This document shows, piece after piece, positions 1 through 9,051 of a stretch of DNA of 64,000 bases. The notes beneath the pieces were generated by a model, which saw nothing but the letters and a program-made list of their open reading frames with translations, did not search any database and was not told where the DNA came from. A program made the position numbers and the translations under genes. The first letter of the stretch is position 1. The number at the start of each line of letters is the position of its first letter. Origin of the DNA: Muribaculaceae bacterium (GTDB lineage: Bacteria > Bacillota > Clostridia > Lachnospirales > Lachnospiraceae); NCBI GenBank assembly GCA_023666425.1, contig JAMPCA010000001.1:70216-134215 (forward strand). The letters run 5' to 3'.

Positions 1-181
1 CCGGATCCTCCATATCCTCTGGATCGTACCGGAGCACAGAGGTGTACAAAACCGCCATGATATCAATCGCAGAATATCCTCCTCCAATGTGGGAATCGTT
101 TGTTTTATTTAATATTTTTGCAACATCTACTCTCACATTTTTTGCAAATTTTGCCGCTTCCTGTTCGTTAAATTTCCCCAT
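1..181 (-). CDS. Transketolase N-terminal subunit (3' part cut by window edge)
   Basis: Reverse-strand reading from the ATG at 181 begins [19 protein letters not shown] and contains SHIGGGYSAIDIMAVLY, which matches the start of split transketolase N-terminal (thiamine-diphosphate binding) subunits. About 60 residues are visible; the rest lies outside the window. The start overlaps the 3' end of rfbG by 14 bp, so it is the next cistron of the same operon. In sugar clusters such split transketolases move two-carbon or similar ketol units, so a role in building a branched or extended CDP-sugar is inferred rather than shown. It could also be an ordinary pentose-phosphate enzyme, but its operon partners argue for a dedicated glycan role. 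Confidence 0.8.
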   Translation of the reverse strand, partial: MGKFNEQEAAKFAKNVRVDVAKILNKTNDSHIGGGYSAIDIMAVLYTSVLRYDPEDMEDP

Positions 182-1229
182 ACAATCCCCCAAAATAGTC
201 AGAAATGTAATTCCTGCAGATTTCCTTCGCTGTCTGTCCGTTTGCATAGCGCTGTTCAAATTCTGCTGTCATTCGTATCGTTTCAGCAAAACAGTAACGC
301 GGCTTCCAGCCAAGAATCTCTTTCGCCCTGCCGCTGTCCAGCTTTAAAATGTTTGTCTCTTTCACTGTATTATTCCCCGAAACCTGATATCGTCCCTCCG
401 GGAAAATTTCACAGAGCATATCCGCTACCTCCTGCACAGTCACAAATCCGTCTGCGCCGGGGCCAAAGTTAAAGGCAGGCATTTCCCCTCCCTCAAGCTC
501 CCCATCGTAAAGGCACGTCACATAAAGCATATAGCCATATAGGACGTCCAATACATTCTGCCATGGACGGATGGCGTATGGATTGCGAATCTGTGCTGTC
601 TCTCCCTGCAGAAAAGAGGCAATCAGGCTCGGAAAAAGTCTTGTGCGGTTAAAGTCTCCGCCCCCGATTACATTGCTCGCTCTCGCTGTACCGATTTTCA
701 CATTACTGTCTCTAAAAAAACTGTTCCAGTAGCATTCACTGACCAACTCCTGAACAGCCTTGCTTGCAGAATAGGGATCCTGCGCGCCAAAGCCGCAATT
801 CTCGGTATAAGGCACATTTGTCTCTCTGTTGCGGTAACATTTATCGCTGGTTACAACCAAAACGGCACGCACGTCTTCCGTCCCGCGCACCGCCTCCAGC
901 AGATTCACGACTCCCATTCCATTTGTCTCAAAAATGTAATGTGTCAGCTCCTGCCCCTGATTTACGGTAGAATGGGAGGCCAGATGGATGATTATCTCCG
1001 GTCTGCATTTCTTTACCGCCTCTGCGATCGCAGAGCGCTCCCGTATGTCTCCCCAGAAGCTCCCGACCGGCGCATCTGCACTTCTCCAAAATTCTGTCCC
1101 GCTGTCCGGCAATGCAAAGCCATAAAGCCTTGCCCCGCAATAGGAGAGCATCTGGCACAGCCATGTCCCTTTAAAACCGGTATGGCCGGTAATCAATATC
1201 CGCTTTCCCTGAAAAAAAGATTTCATCAT
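168..1229 (-). CDS. rfbG: CDP-glucose 4,6-dehydratase
   Basis: Short-chain dehydrogenase/epimerase family enzyme that converts CDP-glucose to CDP-4-keto-6-deoxyglucose in the cytoplasm. The N-terminus has the NAD-binding motif [10 protein letters not shown]; the catalytic region shows TSDKCY followed by the [10 protein letters not shown] motif, and [15 protein letters not shown] is typical of RfbG. I chose the ATG at 1229 because it overlaps the rfbF stop as ATGA and has a GGAGGG ribosome site 7 bases upstream; the reading frame stays open further upstream but that part overlaps rfbF. The product is about 353 residues, the normal family length. It acts directly after RfbF and supplies the keto-sugar for later enzymes outside the window. 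Confidence 0.95.
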   Translation of the reverse strand: MMKSFFQGKRILITGHTGFKGTWLCQMLSYCGARLYGFALPDSGTEFWRSADAPVGSFWGDIRERSAIAEAVKKCRPEIIIHLASHSTVNQGQELTHYIFETNGMGVVNLLEAVRGTEDVRAVLVVTSDKCYRNRETNVPYTENCGFGAQDPYSASKAVQELVSECYWNSFFRDSNVKIGTARASNVIGGGDFNRTRLFPSLIASFLQGETAQIRNPYAIRPWQNVLDVLYGYMLYVTCLYDGELEGGEMPAFNFGPGADGFVTVQEVADMLCEIFPEGRYQVSGNNTVKETNILKLDSGRAKEILGWKPRYCFAETIRMTAEFEQRYANGQTAKEICRNYISDYFGGLYGEI

Positions 1230-2011
1230 TCCCACACCCTCCATGGCGGGTTTGGCTGCTGCCACATATGCTCCAGAAGATTTTTATCCCGCAGGGTGTC
1301 CATCGGCTGCCAAAATCCACGATGCTGGTATGCGGTCAGCTGTCCGTCCGCCGCCAGAGAATGCATCGGTGCATATTCAAAAATAGTCTCGTCTTTTGGC
1401 TCTATATAATCAAATACCTTGTAATCCAGCACAAAAAAACCGCCACTGATCCAGTTTCCGTCCTCCTTCGGCTTCTCCTGAAAACTCAGCACGCTCTTGC
1501 TTTCCTCATCAATATCCATCACTCCGAAACGTCCCCCGGGCTGTACTGCCGTGACGGTTGCAAGTGTGCCATGTGCATAATGATAGTCCACCAGCTCCTG
1601 AATATTCACATCTGAAACGCCGTCCCCATATGTCATAAGGAAGGTCTCTCCCTCGGGAATATACTTTTGAATGCGCCGGATCCGCCCTCCCGTCATGGAT
1701 GCATCTCCAGTATCTACCAGCGTCACCCGCCATGGCTCCGCCACGTTATTGTGGATCTGCATAGCATTACCATTGCGAAAATCAAAGGTCACATCCGAAG
1801 AAAACAGGTAGTAATTTGCAAAATATTCTTTTATCATCTGTCCCTTATATCCACAGCATATAATAAAATCCTGATATCCATAATAAGAATACTGCTTCAT
1901 AATATGCCAGAGAATCGGCTTTCCGCCTATCTCCACCATGGGTTTCGGGCGAATCTGCGATTCCTCACTGATTCGTGTCCCAAGCCCTCCCGCCAATATC
2001 ACGACTTTCAT
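1226..2011 (-). CDS. rfbF: Glucose-1-phosphate cytidylyltransferase
   Basis: Makes CDP-glucose from glucose-1-phosphate and CTP, the first committed step of CDP-deoxysugar synthesis. The N-terminus [18 protein letters not shown] is the nucleotidyltransferase signature, followed by [18 protein letters not shown], both characteristic of RfbF. The 261-residue length is normal. It is translationally coupled to rfbG by a 4-bp overlap and lies 3 bp after the radical SAM gene, so these are one transcript. The pair rfbF-rfbG occurs in O-antigen and flagellar glycan clusters; the flagellin gene about 10 kb upstream on the same strand makes flagellin glycosylation the best guess. Confidence 0.96.
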   Translation of the reverse strand: MKVVILAGGLGTRISEESQIRPKPMVEIGGKPILWHIMKQYSYYGYQDFIICCGYKGQMIKEYFANYYLFSSDVTFDFRNGNAMQIHNNVAEPWRVTLVDTGDASMTGGRIRRIQKYIPEGETFLMTYGDGVSDVNIQELVDYHYAHGTLATVTAVQPGGRFGVMDIDEESKSVLSFQEKPKEDGNWISGGFFVLDYKVFDYIEPKDETIFEYAPMHSLAADGQLTAYQHRGFWQPMDTLRDKNLLEHMWQQPNPPWRVWE

Positions 2012-2014
2012 AAC

Positions 2015-3124
2015 CTATTCCTCCGTATCCCATTCCGGCGAAAATTCCTCCCCCATTCGGATAAAAGACTCTCTTCGGTTCCAGTTACAATGGGAGGATT
2101 GATAGCACAGTCTGCAGGGCTCGTCCATTCGCTCCGATTCATTGACATTTTTTCTATATTCCTGAAAAACCGGAGCATTCCACATCTCCATAAACGGTTT
2201 TTCCTTATCGTAACGAAACAGCTTTACCGGGGTTGACATACAAGGCCTCACATAGCCGTCAGATCCAAGGAAAAAGTCTCTCCATGCTACATAACAGTCC
2301 TTATGCTCACGCTCCCCGGCCTCGTCCTCTCCCTGTATATGCGGAAGCTTCATCACGATTCCAAGCTCGTCCGCCACCTGGACTGCTTCCTCAAATACCG
2401 TGCACACAAGCTCCTGCTCATCCCACAGTGTCTCGTGAAGCAGCTCCTCCTGAAATACTGTCAGATAGACCACCTTCACTTCCTCAATGCCAATCTCCGC
2501 CGCCAGACGAACCAGATCCGGAAGCTCCCGGATATTTGACTTCATGGCACAGAACACAAAATTGATCCATGGATATGCCAGTCCCCGCTCCTTTTTTAGG
2601 CGCACTATGTCCTTTAAATCTTCTGCTATCTGTCCAATTTTAGACCCCCGGCGAATCCGGCTGTTTGTTGCATCTGTTGCACCGTCCAGTGACACCGCAA
2701 ATACATCCACCTGACAGTCAAAAACTGCATCCTTAATCTTTTTTAGGTTCATGCCGTTCGTGCAGAAATAGATTCTGGCATTATGCCGGTGAATGACCTC
2801 CATCATCTCATTAAAGTGTGGATGGATCGTCGGCTCTCCCCAGCCCATAAGCGTCACTTCCTCCACAGTATCCAAGAGTGGTTCGAGACTGTAGAAATTA
2901 TCCATAGAGAAAGAAATCGGCTTAAATTCCGCCGCATTTCTGCCGCACATGACGCAGTTTAAGTTACATGCGTTTGTAAGCTCCAGCACCAGCCTGCGGG
3001 GATAGGACTCTAAAACGGTCTTCCCCTCCTCAATCTCTGCCAGATTCTTTTCTGAATTTTTCTTTTGCTGCTCCGTCAATTCCCTTCCGGAAAATAAAGT
3101 TTTTCTCTTTGCCCTGACAATCAT
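2015..3124 (-). CDS. Radical SAM protein with SPASM-like C-terminus
   Basis: A 369-residue iron-sulfur enzyme. The radical SAM cluster motif is CNLNCVMC (Cys53, Cys57, Cys60; CX3CX2C), followed by MGWGEPTIHP, which binds SAM. The C-terminal third has extra cysteines (DCYVAWRDFF, GYVRPCMS, CRLCYQSSHC) as in SPASM domains that hold auxiliary clusters. Family members modify peptides, sugars or RNA. Because it sits between a GT2 enzyme and RfbF, I infer a sugar-modifying role, for example deoxygenation, epimerisation or a carbon-branching step on a CDP-sugar or finished glycan. Substrate cannot be read from sequence. It lies 16 bp after the GT2 gene in the same operon. Confidence 0.88.
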   Translation of the reverse strand: MIVRAKRKTLFSGRELTEQQKKNSEKNLAEIEEGKTVLESYPRRLVLELTNACNLNCVMCGRNAAEFKPISFSMDNFYSLEPLLDTVEEVTLMGWGEPTIHPHFNEMMEVIHRHNARIYFCTNGMNLKKIKDAVFDCQVDVFAVSLDGATDATNSRIRRGSKIGQIAEDLKDIVRLKKERGLAYPWINFVFCAMKSNIRELPDLVRLAAEIGIEEVKVVYLTVFQEELLHETLWDEQELVCTVFEEAVQVADELGIVMKLPHIQGEDEAGEREHKDCYVAWRDFFLGSDGYVRPCMSTPVKLFRYDKEKPFMEMWNAPVFQEYRKNVNESERMDEPCRLCYQSSHCNWNRRESFIRMGEEFSPEWDTEE

Positions 3125-3140
3125 TTGCTCCCCTCACTCA

Positions 3141-4166
3141 CTAATTACATATTTCCCTGCAAAATTTCTGCCGACACCGCCACGTTGTCCACCACATTTT
3201 CCACTGTAACGGCAGGCTCCACATTCCCTCTGATTTAATCGCCAGCTTTGCTCTGCGATAAAACCAAAACGGTAATTTCTTATACTCCCAACTCGCATAT
3301 TTCTTATCCGGTATACTATAGCGATGACAATGCAGGCATGATCTTATTATGCTGAAATATCCCGGCGAAACTGACTTCAAATTAGCTCTATATATTCCTA
3401 AAAGAATCCCTCTATCCACTGGTTTCATCTGTTTTTTCACGAAGCTTATGTAATTTTGAAATCGTATAAAGACGCTATCCTGATCAAAACCACTCCCACT
3501 TTTTACCACATCAATCTCCTTCGCATGTAAAAATATATGTGATCGTGATGAATGCATATATATATATTCTTTTTCCGCTTCTAGCACAATCGGATATTCA
3601 CGTTGCATGATCACAGCATAGTGCTTTAATATCATTAATCCGCAACATGCCGAATAGTATCCCTCCGACTTCATCCAATCGGTAATAGACATTTCCTGAA
3701 AAGCCTCTCTTAAAAACACATAAAAACTCGGATGTGGTGACTCCAATATCCAAAAAACAGCTTCCTCTGTCCGGTTCAAACTCCAATTATCACCTAATCC
3801 CGCATGAACATATAAATTTAGAATCACGCCTGCTGTTTGGGTCTCAAGCATATCAATATAAGCACTTAAATATTCTGTTTGAAGAATATCCCGATCTAAC
3901 AGCTGCATTAAATACTTTCCGTTTCCCCTTTCAAGTACACGCAACCCATTCTCTAAGGGACCTAAATTCTTTTCGTTGACATAGATTTGCAGGCGATTAT
4001 CCTGCATTTCTTGAAGGCTTTCTATTGCTCCGTCTGTAGAACCATTATCACAAATCACAAGCTCAAATCGTTGATCCTGCGAATGCAGTATTTTCTTAAT
4101 ATTGGCAATCAATCTATCGCCACCATTATAAACCGGCATACAAATACTAAGTATCAATTCCTTCAT
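3141..4166 (-). CDS. Family 2 glycosyltransferase
   Basis: 341 residues starting MKELILSICMPVYNGGDRL, the GT-A fold entry motif, then VICDNGSTDGA, a normal nucleotide-binding strand of GT2 enzymes, and LLDRD in the place of the metal-binding DxD. No membrane segment is evident, so a cytoplasmic enzyme is expected, in line with flagellin being glycosylated before export. The base composition of this gene and its upstream neighbour is clearly more AT-rich than rfbF/rfbG, which hints that this pair was acquired separately. Donor and acceptor are unknown; a sugar transferase using the product of the CDP pathway is plausible. Confidence 0.85.
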   Translation of the reverse strand: MKELILSICMPVYNGGDRLIANIKKILHSQDQRFELVICDNGSTDGAIESLQEMQDNRLQIYVNEKNLGPLENGLRVLERGNGKYLMQLLDRDILQTEYLSAYIDMLETQTAGVILNLYVHAGLGDNWSLNRTEEAVFWILESPHPSFYVFLREAFQEMSITDWMKSEGYYSACCGLMILKHYAVIMQREYPIVLEAEKEYIYMHSSRSHIFLHAKEIDVVKSGSGFDQDSVFIRFQNYISFVKKQMKPVDRGILLGIYRANLKSVSPGYFSIIRSCLHCHRYSIPDKKYASWEYKKLPFWFYRRAKLAIKSEGMWSLPLQWKMWWTTWRCRQKFCREICN

Positions 4167-4174
4167 ATGTCCCC

Positions 4175-4609
4175 CTACATATTCATAATAAGATTCTCTA
4201 ATGTCATCACCGGAATTTGATTCCCAATCATTTCTAAATCCTCTTGAATTTTATTCACCGCATTTGTAACAGCTATAATTATCAAATCAATATTGGGGCG
4301 TTTCGTTAAAGCATTCGGCTTAATAATTTCTATATCCTCTACTCCATAATGAGTTGCCATACTATATTTGTCAACAAAACAGTCCACCTCTATTGAGCTA
4401 TTCTGAAGCTTGCGGTAGAGAATCACTCCAAGCTCTGCCGCTCCATAAATCGCCACACGACGGATCCCCTGACTCTGCAGCACCTCCACAACACTCCGGC
4501 CATGGATATCGCAGAGCATCCATTTATAAAGTATATCATATTTACGTCTGTAATTACAGTATTGTATATAAAAATTGCTATCTCTTTTTCTCATAGCTCT
4601 CTTTCTCAT
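4175..4609 (-). CDS. Small Rossmann-like protein, unknown function
   Basis: 144 residues. After a basic N-terminus (MRKRAMRKRDSNFY) there is a predicted beta-alpha-beta unit, VAIYGAAELGVILYRKL, followed by IEVDCFVDKYSM and a second strand IDLIIIAVTNA. This resembles the single nucleotide-binding domains that accompany glycosyl- and methyltransferases in surface glycan clusters, but no catalytic motif can be named. It overlaps the 459-residue gene upstream by 4 bp and ends 8 bp before the GT2 gene, so all are co-translated. The gene is AT-rich compared with its neighbours. I would annotate it as hypothetical with a Rossmann-like fold. Confidence 0.75.
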   Translation of the reverse strand: MRKRAMRKRDSNFYIQYCNYRRKYDILYKWMLCDIHGRSVVEVLQSQGIRRVAIYGAAELGVILYRKLQNSSIEVDCFVDKYSMATHYGVEDIEIIKPNALTKRPNIDLIIIAVTNAVNKIQEDLEMIGNQIPVMTLENLIMNM

Positions 4610-5985
4610 ATGCTACTCCAATCGTGCAGAGCCGCCACACACTGAATCATCACAGGCTTACCCACCGCCTCAAACAGCTGCACCACCGAGCTGCCATCAC
4701 CATAATAAGCATCGCTTAATGCAATCGCCCTGTCCAAATCTGTGCTATCATCATAGATTCCCCACGCTTCTGCCTGATAGGCCGTCTCCATCTTCCTATA
4801 CCGCTTCCACAAATGAGACCGCATGGACTGTATGCTATTATGCATAAGGGGATGGGGTCTCCATAAAAATACTGCATCACTCCACTCCTCTCTCATATAA
4901 CGAAAGGTATCCTCCAGCTTATCCAGCCACTTCTCCCCGCCGTTCAACATCGCTGTAATACCGGTATTATAAAATATCACCTTTTTCCAGCTTCCGTCCG
5001 GCCTTTGAATCAATCTCAGCCACTCCTCCGGCACATCGAGCTTCTCCTTCTGTGTATTTAACACTTTATCAACCTTGGGCGATCCCAGCCCCAAAATCCG
5101 TTTTTCCTGATAGTTCCGGTCTAAATGCTTCCCGGTAAGTCCAAGGCTTTTTGCAAACTTTACATATTCATTGACATAAATCTGCTTCATCGCCTCCGAC
5201 TGAACGATAATTGTGTCCGCATATATCAGCCCTTTCGTCTGAACAAAATGGCTGATTTTTTCTACTGCCGCCTGATCCTTTGGATCCACCTCTTCCAGCA
5301 TAAAATAGGGAATATACACAAGCGAATCCGTACATAGCTTAAGTCTTTCCGAATAGTAATCCGGATGCACGCTTGTCACAGTATTATACTCATCATAGGG
5401 ATTGTGAATAAAGATCATATCCGGCTGCCTATCCTCTATCGAATACATCTGCCAGTCCGTAATTGGAACATCGGCCGGATATAAATCCCTCTCGTAATGC
5501 ATTTTACCAAAGCTGCCATTACTGTCCTTGTCGAAATATGGAATGGGAATTACAAAAGCGTCGCAATTCACGTCCTCGTCAGCCGCTCTCCACACACTCT
5601 CCAGACTGTCCCACATAGATGCCTTGTAAGGTAAAAATATAACTTCCTTTTTATCTGGAATCTCCCTTTTCAGTTCTTCCCGAACTATCTCCAGCTGTCC
5701 GGCAAGCGCCTGATAAGCGGTTCCCGTCTCCTCTTCCGCTGACACCAGCTCTCCCAGCCCATACACCAGCTCACAATATTTCTCCAGTTCCGATACAACG
5801 CTTGTCCCCATTCCCCGGAATGTTTCAATGCGTGTTCCCAGAGCAACTGCCAGATTCTGACAATCTGCCAAAAGCACAATTACCTCTTTCGTTCTCCCCT
5901 CACTCAATAATATCTCAATTTTTGAGGCTCCTTCCGCCAATAGCTCAACGCTGTGAAGTAAACGATTCCTATTTCTTCTACTCAT
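4606..5985 (-). CDS. GT-B-like transferase, CDP-glycerol glycerophosphotransferase-related
   Basis: 459 residues. The first 120 are helical and charged. From about residue 125 a GT-B-like fold begins (VIFLPYKASMWDSLESV), and the C-terminal part has VIFYNTGITAML, FLWRPHPLM and DAYYGDGSSVVQLFEAVGKP, which recall TagF/TagB-like CDP-glycerol glycerophosphotransferases. In this family the C-terminal region binds the nucleotide donor. It is the first gene of the glycan operon and lies just after the broken HI0074-type gene. Whether it transfers glycerol-phosphate or a sugar cannot be decided. A role in flagellar or surface glycan synthesis is inferred from context. Confidence 0.75.
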   Translation of the reverse strand: MSRRNRNRLLHSVELLAEGASKIEILLSEGRTKEVIVLLADCQNLAVALGTRIETFRGMGTSVVSELEKYCELVYGLGELVSAEEETGTAYQALAGQLEIVREELKREIPDKKEVIFLPYKASMWDSLESVWRAADEDVNCDAFVIPIPYFDKDSNGSFGKMHYERDLYPADVPITDWQMYSIEDRQPDMIFIHNPYDEYNTVTSVHPDYYSERLKLCTDSLVYIPYFMLEEVDPKDQAAVEKISHFVQTKGLIYADTIIVQSEAMKQIYVNEYVKFAKSLGLTGKHLDRNYQEKRILGLGSPKVDKVLNTQKEKLDVPEEWLRLIQRPDGSWKKVIFYNTGITAMLNGGEKWLDKLEDTFRYMREEWSDAVFLWRPHPLMHNSIQSMRSHLWKRYRKMETAYQAEAWGIYDDSTDLDRAIALSDAYYGDGSSVVQLFEAVGKPVMIQCVAALHDWSSI

Positions 5986-6031
5986 ACCAAACCTATCCTA
6001 TACGAAACAACAGCTTACATTTTATTGCCTT

Positions 6032-6310
6032 TTATTGTTTTTGTATCTTCTCCAGCATCTCCATCCAGATATCATTATCAATCAAATCCACGCTATGCGC
6101 CGCTCTCAGTACCTCTCGCGGCGAGCCTGCCGCAAAGTCGCTTTTCTTATGATATTTCACAATGATATCTTTCATCACCTTCCACGAGATATCAAATGTC
6201 AGATTGTATTTCTGCACAGTTCCACTCAACACAAAGGAATATGCCAAATCGCGCTGCCTTGCCTCCGAGAGACTATTCAGACAGTTACAAAAACTCTTGT
6301 AACGATTAAT
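6032..6310 (-). pseudogene. Truncated HI0074-type nucleotidyltransferase substrate-binding protein
   Basis: The reading frame from an ATT at 6310 gives INRYKSFCNCLNSLSEARQR, then LSGTVQKYNLTFDISWKVMK and AGSPREVLRAA, which are hallmarks of the HI0074 family of four-helix partners of minimal nucleotidyltransferases. Those proteins are usually about 130-145 residues; this one stops after about 92, right after MLEKIQKQ, so the last helix with its conserved histidine/tyrosine region is missing. No ATG start is present; a TTG at 6247 is the only other standard option. The first codons lie in a direct repeat also found at 11884-11929 beside an intact mntA gene. I read it as the stranded partner of that mntA. 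Confidence 0.75.
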
Positions 6311-6339
6311 CTATTCTCTTTGCATATCGGTCTATGTCC
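6294..6339. repeat. 46-bp direct repeat, copy A (mntA 3' end / HI0074 5' end junction)
   Basis: Aligns without gaps to 11884-11929 with 43 of 46 identities, same orientation. On the minus strand it encodes the last residues of a minimal nucleotidyltransferase (DIDRYAKRID, stop at 6306-6308) and runs into the start of the HI0074-type gene. Upstream of 6339 the similarity to mntA ends abruptly, so only a tail of mntA remains here. The two copies bracket the ssuABC-cysNC-cysD module. Confidence 0.85.
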
Positions 6340-6365
6340 CTGGTAAGAGTAATAGATGATATTAT

Positions 6366-7139
6366 CTATTTCAATCCTCTTTTTTTTAACAGATAATTTT
6401 CTACGTTTGAAAAAATCCCTTTATCTATTACAATACCAATCATAATGATTACAAGCATAACAGTCATAACCTGATTGATATCCGCCAAGTCACGTCCCAT
6501 CATAAGGGTATAGCCAAGTCCCAGCGACGCCGACATCACTTCGCCGGACATAAGTGCTCTCCATGCAAAAGACCATGCCTGCTTCAATCCTGCCACGAAA
6601 GACGGAAGTGCAGCCGGAAAAATTACCTTTGTATACATTTTATGGGAGGATACCCCCATAGTCTTTGCTGCTTTGATATAAATCGGCGGAACTTCCCTGA
6701 TGCCGCTTTCTACTGCAAGTGAAACACTGAACACTGAGCCCATGACAACGACAAAAATAATTGCGCTTTCCGTCAGTCCGAACCACAAGATTGCAAACGG
6801 TACCCAGCAGATGCTTGGTAATGTCTGTATCCCTAACAGCAGGGGCTTTAAGTTTCTGGCAAAATACTCCGACCGTATAATCAGAATTCCAAACAACACT
6901 CCCACAACAATGGAAATCAGAAAACCAGCAAATACACGCAGCATACTTTTCCCGACCGCGGCAAATAACGTTCCACTAATAAGCAATGTTTTTGCACTTT
7001 TCGCAACTCCTGCAGGATACGGGACGGCATAAGGCTTTACCCACGCAAGCCAGTCCGTTGCCGCCACATATAAAAGCTGCCAGAGTGCGATCAACCCGAT
7101 CAAAAAAAGGAGGCTTCCGGCTACCTTATATATCTTCAT
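6366..7139 (-). CDS. ssuC: ABC transporter permease, SsuC/TauC type
   Basis: 257 residues with about six hydrophobic segments and the BPD_transp_1 EAA-type loop around AAKTMGVSSHKMYTKVIFPAALPS (two parts: AAKTMGVSSHKM and VIFPAALPSFVAGL). This is the membrane subunit of importers for sulfonates, taurine, nitrate or sulfate-like anions. It overlaps the ATPase gene by 4 bp, and the two lie directly after the binding-protein gene, giving a complete A-B-C transporter. Linkage to cysD-cysNC makes an inorganic sulfate or organosulfonate substrate likely; the family alone does not tell which. It is the last gene of the module before repeat copy A. Confidence 0.88.
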   Translation of the reverse strand: MKIYKVAGSLLFLIGLIALWQLLYVAATDWLAWVKPYAVPYPAGVAKSAKTLLISGTLFAAVGKSMLRVFAGFLISIVVGVLFGILIIRSEYFARNLKPLLLGIQTLPSICWVPFAILWFGLTESAIIFVVVMGSVFSVSLAVESGIREVPPIYIKAAKTMGVSSHKMYTKVIFPAALPSFVAGLKQAWSFAWRALMSGEVMSASLGLGYTLMMGRDLADINQVMTVMLVIIMIGIVIDKGIFSNVENYLLKKRGLK

Positions 7140-7921
7140 GTTTGATTCACCTCCAAATCAAATTCATCTGCAATGCTTTTTCTGGCACTGAGGCTGACCT
7201 GATCAAGAATTTTTTTTCGCAGGGCAACAAACTCTGGAGCCTCAATATCCCGCGGGCGCGAAAACGGGATAGAGATGATTTCTTTGATACAGCCAGGATT
7301 TTCAGCCATGACAATTACACGATCCGCAAAATAAATGGCTTCTTCCACACTGTGAGTCACATATAGAATCGTCTTTTTCGTCTTTTCCCATATGGATTCC
7401 AACTCTGCACGCAAAATATTGATTGTCTGTTTGTCCAATGCAGAAAACGGTTCATCCATCAGAAGTACCTTGCTGTCCAATGCAAGTGCCCTTGCCAACG
7501 CTGTACGCTGTTTCATACCGCCCGAGATCTGGTGGATTGGATAATCCCTATAGTTCCACAGTTGTACCATTTTCAAATATTTTTCTGCAACTTCCATCCG
7601 ATTTTGCTTTGAATAGCCTGCAGCTTCAAGCCCAAACATAACGTTTTCAATCACATTCAACCATGGATACAACGCTGCTTCCTGAAACATGACAACCCGC
7701 TCTGCTCCCGGCCCGGTGACCAACTGGCCGTCCAGCAGAATCGTTCCGGTCGTAGGCGCATCAAGACCAGCCACAAGATTCAATAGGGTAGACTTGCCGC
7801 AGCCAGACGGTCCAACGATACAAATAAACTCTCCTTTTTCCACCTCCATGGAAATATTCTGCAAAGTCTCCTTTTTTGTTTCAGCAAAAGTCTTACTAAT
7901 TGAATTCAGTTGTAAATACAT
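7136..7921 (-). CDS. ssuB: ABC transporter ATP-binding protein, SsuB/TauB type
   Basis: Start set at the ATG at 7921 (MYLQLNSISKTF) because GGAGG lies 6 bases upstream; it overlaps the end of the binding-protein gene by 26 bp. The frame is open further upstream but without a ribosome site. The protein is about 261 residues with Walker A GPSGCGKST, signature ISGGMKQR and Walker B VLLMDEPFSALD, followed by the switch histidine in YVTHSVEEA. These are standard for the nitrate/sulfonate/taurine ATPase group. It energises the adjacent permease. Overlapping cistrons point to tight translational coupling across the transporter operon. Confidence 0.92.
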   Translation of the reverse strand: MYLQLNSISKTFAETKKETLQNISMEVEKGEFICIVGPSGCGKSTLLNLVAGLDAPTTGTILLDGQLVTGPGAERVVMFQEAALYPWLNVIENVMFGLEAAGYSKQNRMEVAEKYLKMVQLWNYRDYPIHQISGGMKQRTALARALALDSKVLLMDEPFSALDKQTINILRAELESIWEKTKKTILYVTHSVEEAIYFADRVIVMAENPGCIKEIISIPFSRPRDIEAPEFVALRKKILDQVSLSARKSIADEFDLEVNQT

Positions 7922-8909
7922 CGCTTTCCTCCGGCACTTCGCTGATAAATCCTTCTTTTTTGCTGATCTCGGCAAATTTCATAATTGCTTCTTTGTTCAG
8001 TGCCGTATCAACCGTCATTCTTGTAAAAGCATTTTTAAGCACATCTTCGTCGATTGCTTTTCCTGTCGCTGCTTTGATTTCTGTATTCACAATAGAACGT
8101 GCCTCATCAATATTTTCATTGATATAAAGAGTTGCTTCTTCATGGGCTTCCAGAAAATCTTTCACAAGATCCGGATTTTTTTCAATAAAATCCCTGCTTG
8201 CAACAACAACTGCCGTCGGATAATTCCCCTCCAAAAATACTTCGTTATATTCCAAGAGAATCTCTGCATTCCCGTTATTTTCAATTGTGGTTCCCCATGG
8301 CTCGGGAACAAGTGCTGCATCTACACTGCCATTATCGATCAAATTTAAAATATCTGCATTGGAACTGGCATTGATCGTCACATCCCCGCCAGCATCCACC
8401 GTTTTCAATCCCTGATCGGATAAAATGTTGAGCAGGCACAAATGCTGTGTATTTCCCATTTGCGGCACTGCAATTTTTTTCCCTGCAAGATCCGAAAGGG
8501 AATCAATACCGGAGTCCTTTCGCTTCAGCAAAACGGCTCCCGCATTTGTTGTATTGGAAATAATCTTTACATCGCCGTTCGATTTTACATTTGCACTGAG
8601 CGCTGGGACAGGGCCTATATAGCCCAGATCAATCTCCCCCGCAAAAATTGCCTCCATTTCCGCTGGCCCTGCATTGAAAGAAGTCCATGTAACTTTGCAA
8701 CGGTCTCCCCATTTCTTTTCCAGTGTTTTCTGGTTTTTCATAACCAATGCCTGCGTATGAGTAATATTTGGGAAATAAGCAATGCGCACATCTGTCTTCC
8801 TGGATACAGCATCTCTGCTGCTTTCATTTTGAGAACTGCATGCTATAGCAGATGTGCAGATAGATAACAGTAAAATACCTATTACTATTTTTTTTATTTG
8901 ATATCTCAT
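7896..8909 (-). CDS. ssuA: Substrate-binding lipoprotein, SsuA/NrtA-like
   Basis: 337 residues. The N-terminus is a lipoprotein signal: basic MRYQIKK, hydrophobic IVIGILLLS and lipobox SAIAC with the lipidated cysteine near residue 24. The mature part contains IAYFPNITHTQALVM, DLGYIGPVPALSANVKS, GKKIAVPQMGNTQH and LVPEPWGTTIE, as in sulfonate/nitrate type periplasmic-binding-protein-2 folds. It captures the anion outside the membrane for the SsuBC-like pair. The 142-bp gap in front of it holds a palindrome and an AT-rich promoter-like stretch, so it may have its own promoter in addition to read-through from cysNC. Natural substrate (sulfonate versus sulfate) is open. Confidence 0.88.
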   Translation of the reverse strand: MRYQIKKIVIGILLLSICTSAIACSSQNESSRDAVSRKTDVRIAYFPNITHTQALVMKNQKTLEKKWGDRCKVTWTSFNAGPAEMEAIFAGEIDLGYIGPVPALSANVKSNGDVKIISNTTNAGAVLLKRKDSGIDSLSDLAGKKIAVPQMGNTQHLCLLNILSDQGLKTVDAGGDVTINASSNADILNLIDNGSVDAALVPEPWGTTIENNGNAEILLEYNEVFLEGNYPTAVVVASRDFIEKNPDLVKDFLEAHEEATLYINENIDEARSIVNTEIKAATGKAIDEDVLKNAFTRMTVDTALNKEAIMKFAEISKKEGFISEVPEESDVFTTEFN

Positions 8910-8985
8910 ATGATAAAACCTCCAGATTTAAATAATTTAGTATTTATATTTTACCACAAAAAAGTTAGTATAGTTTTATTTATTC

Positions 8986-8999
8986 TGATAACGTTATCA
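8986..8999. promoter_or_regulatory. Palindrome in the ssuA upstream region (possible operator)
   Basis: TGATAACGTTATCA is a perfect 14-bp palindrome located about 77 bp upstream of the ssuA start, in the AT-rich gap after cysNC. Downstream on the minus strand there is GGTAAAATATAA, a possible -10 region, and the ribosome site GGAGG before the start codon. A transcription factor site for sulfur control is a guess; I do not recognise the motif as a named regulator box. Confidence 0.45.
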
Positions 9000-9051
9000 A
9001 AATGGAAAGTGCCTTACACAACTAACTCCCTAAATAAACTATTTTATAGTT

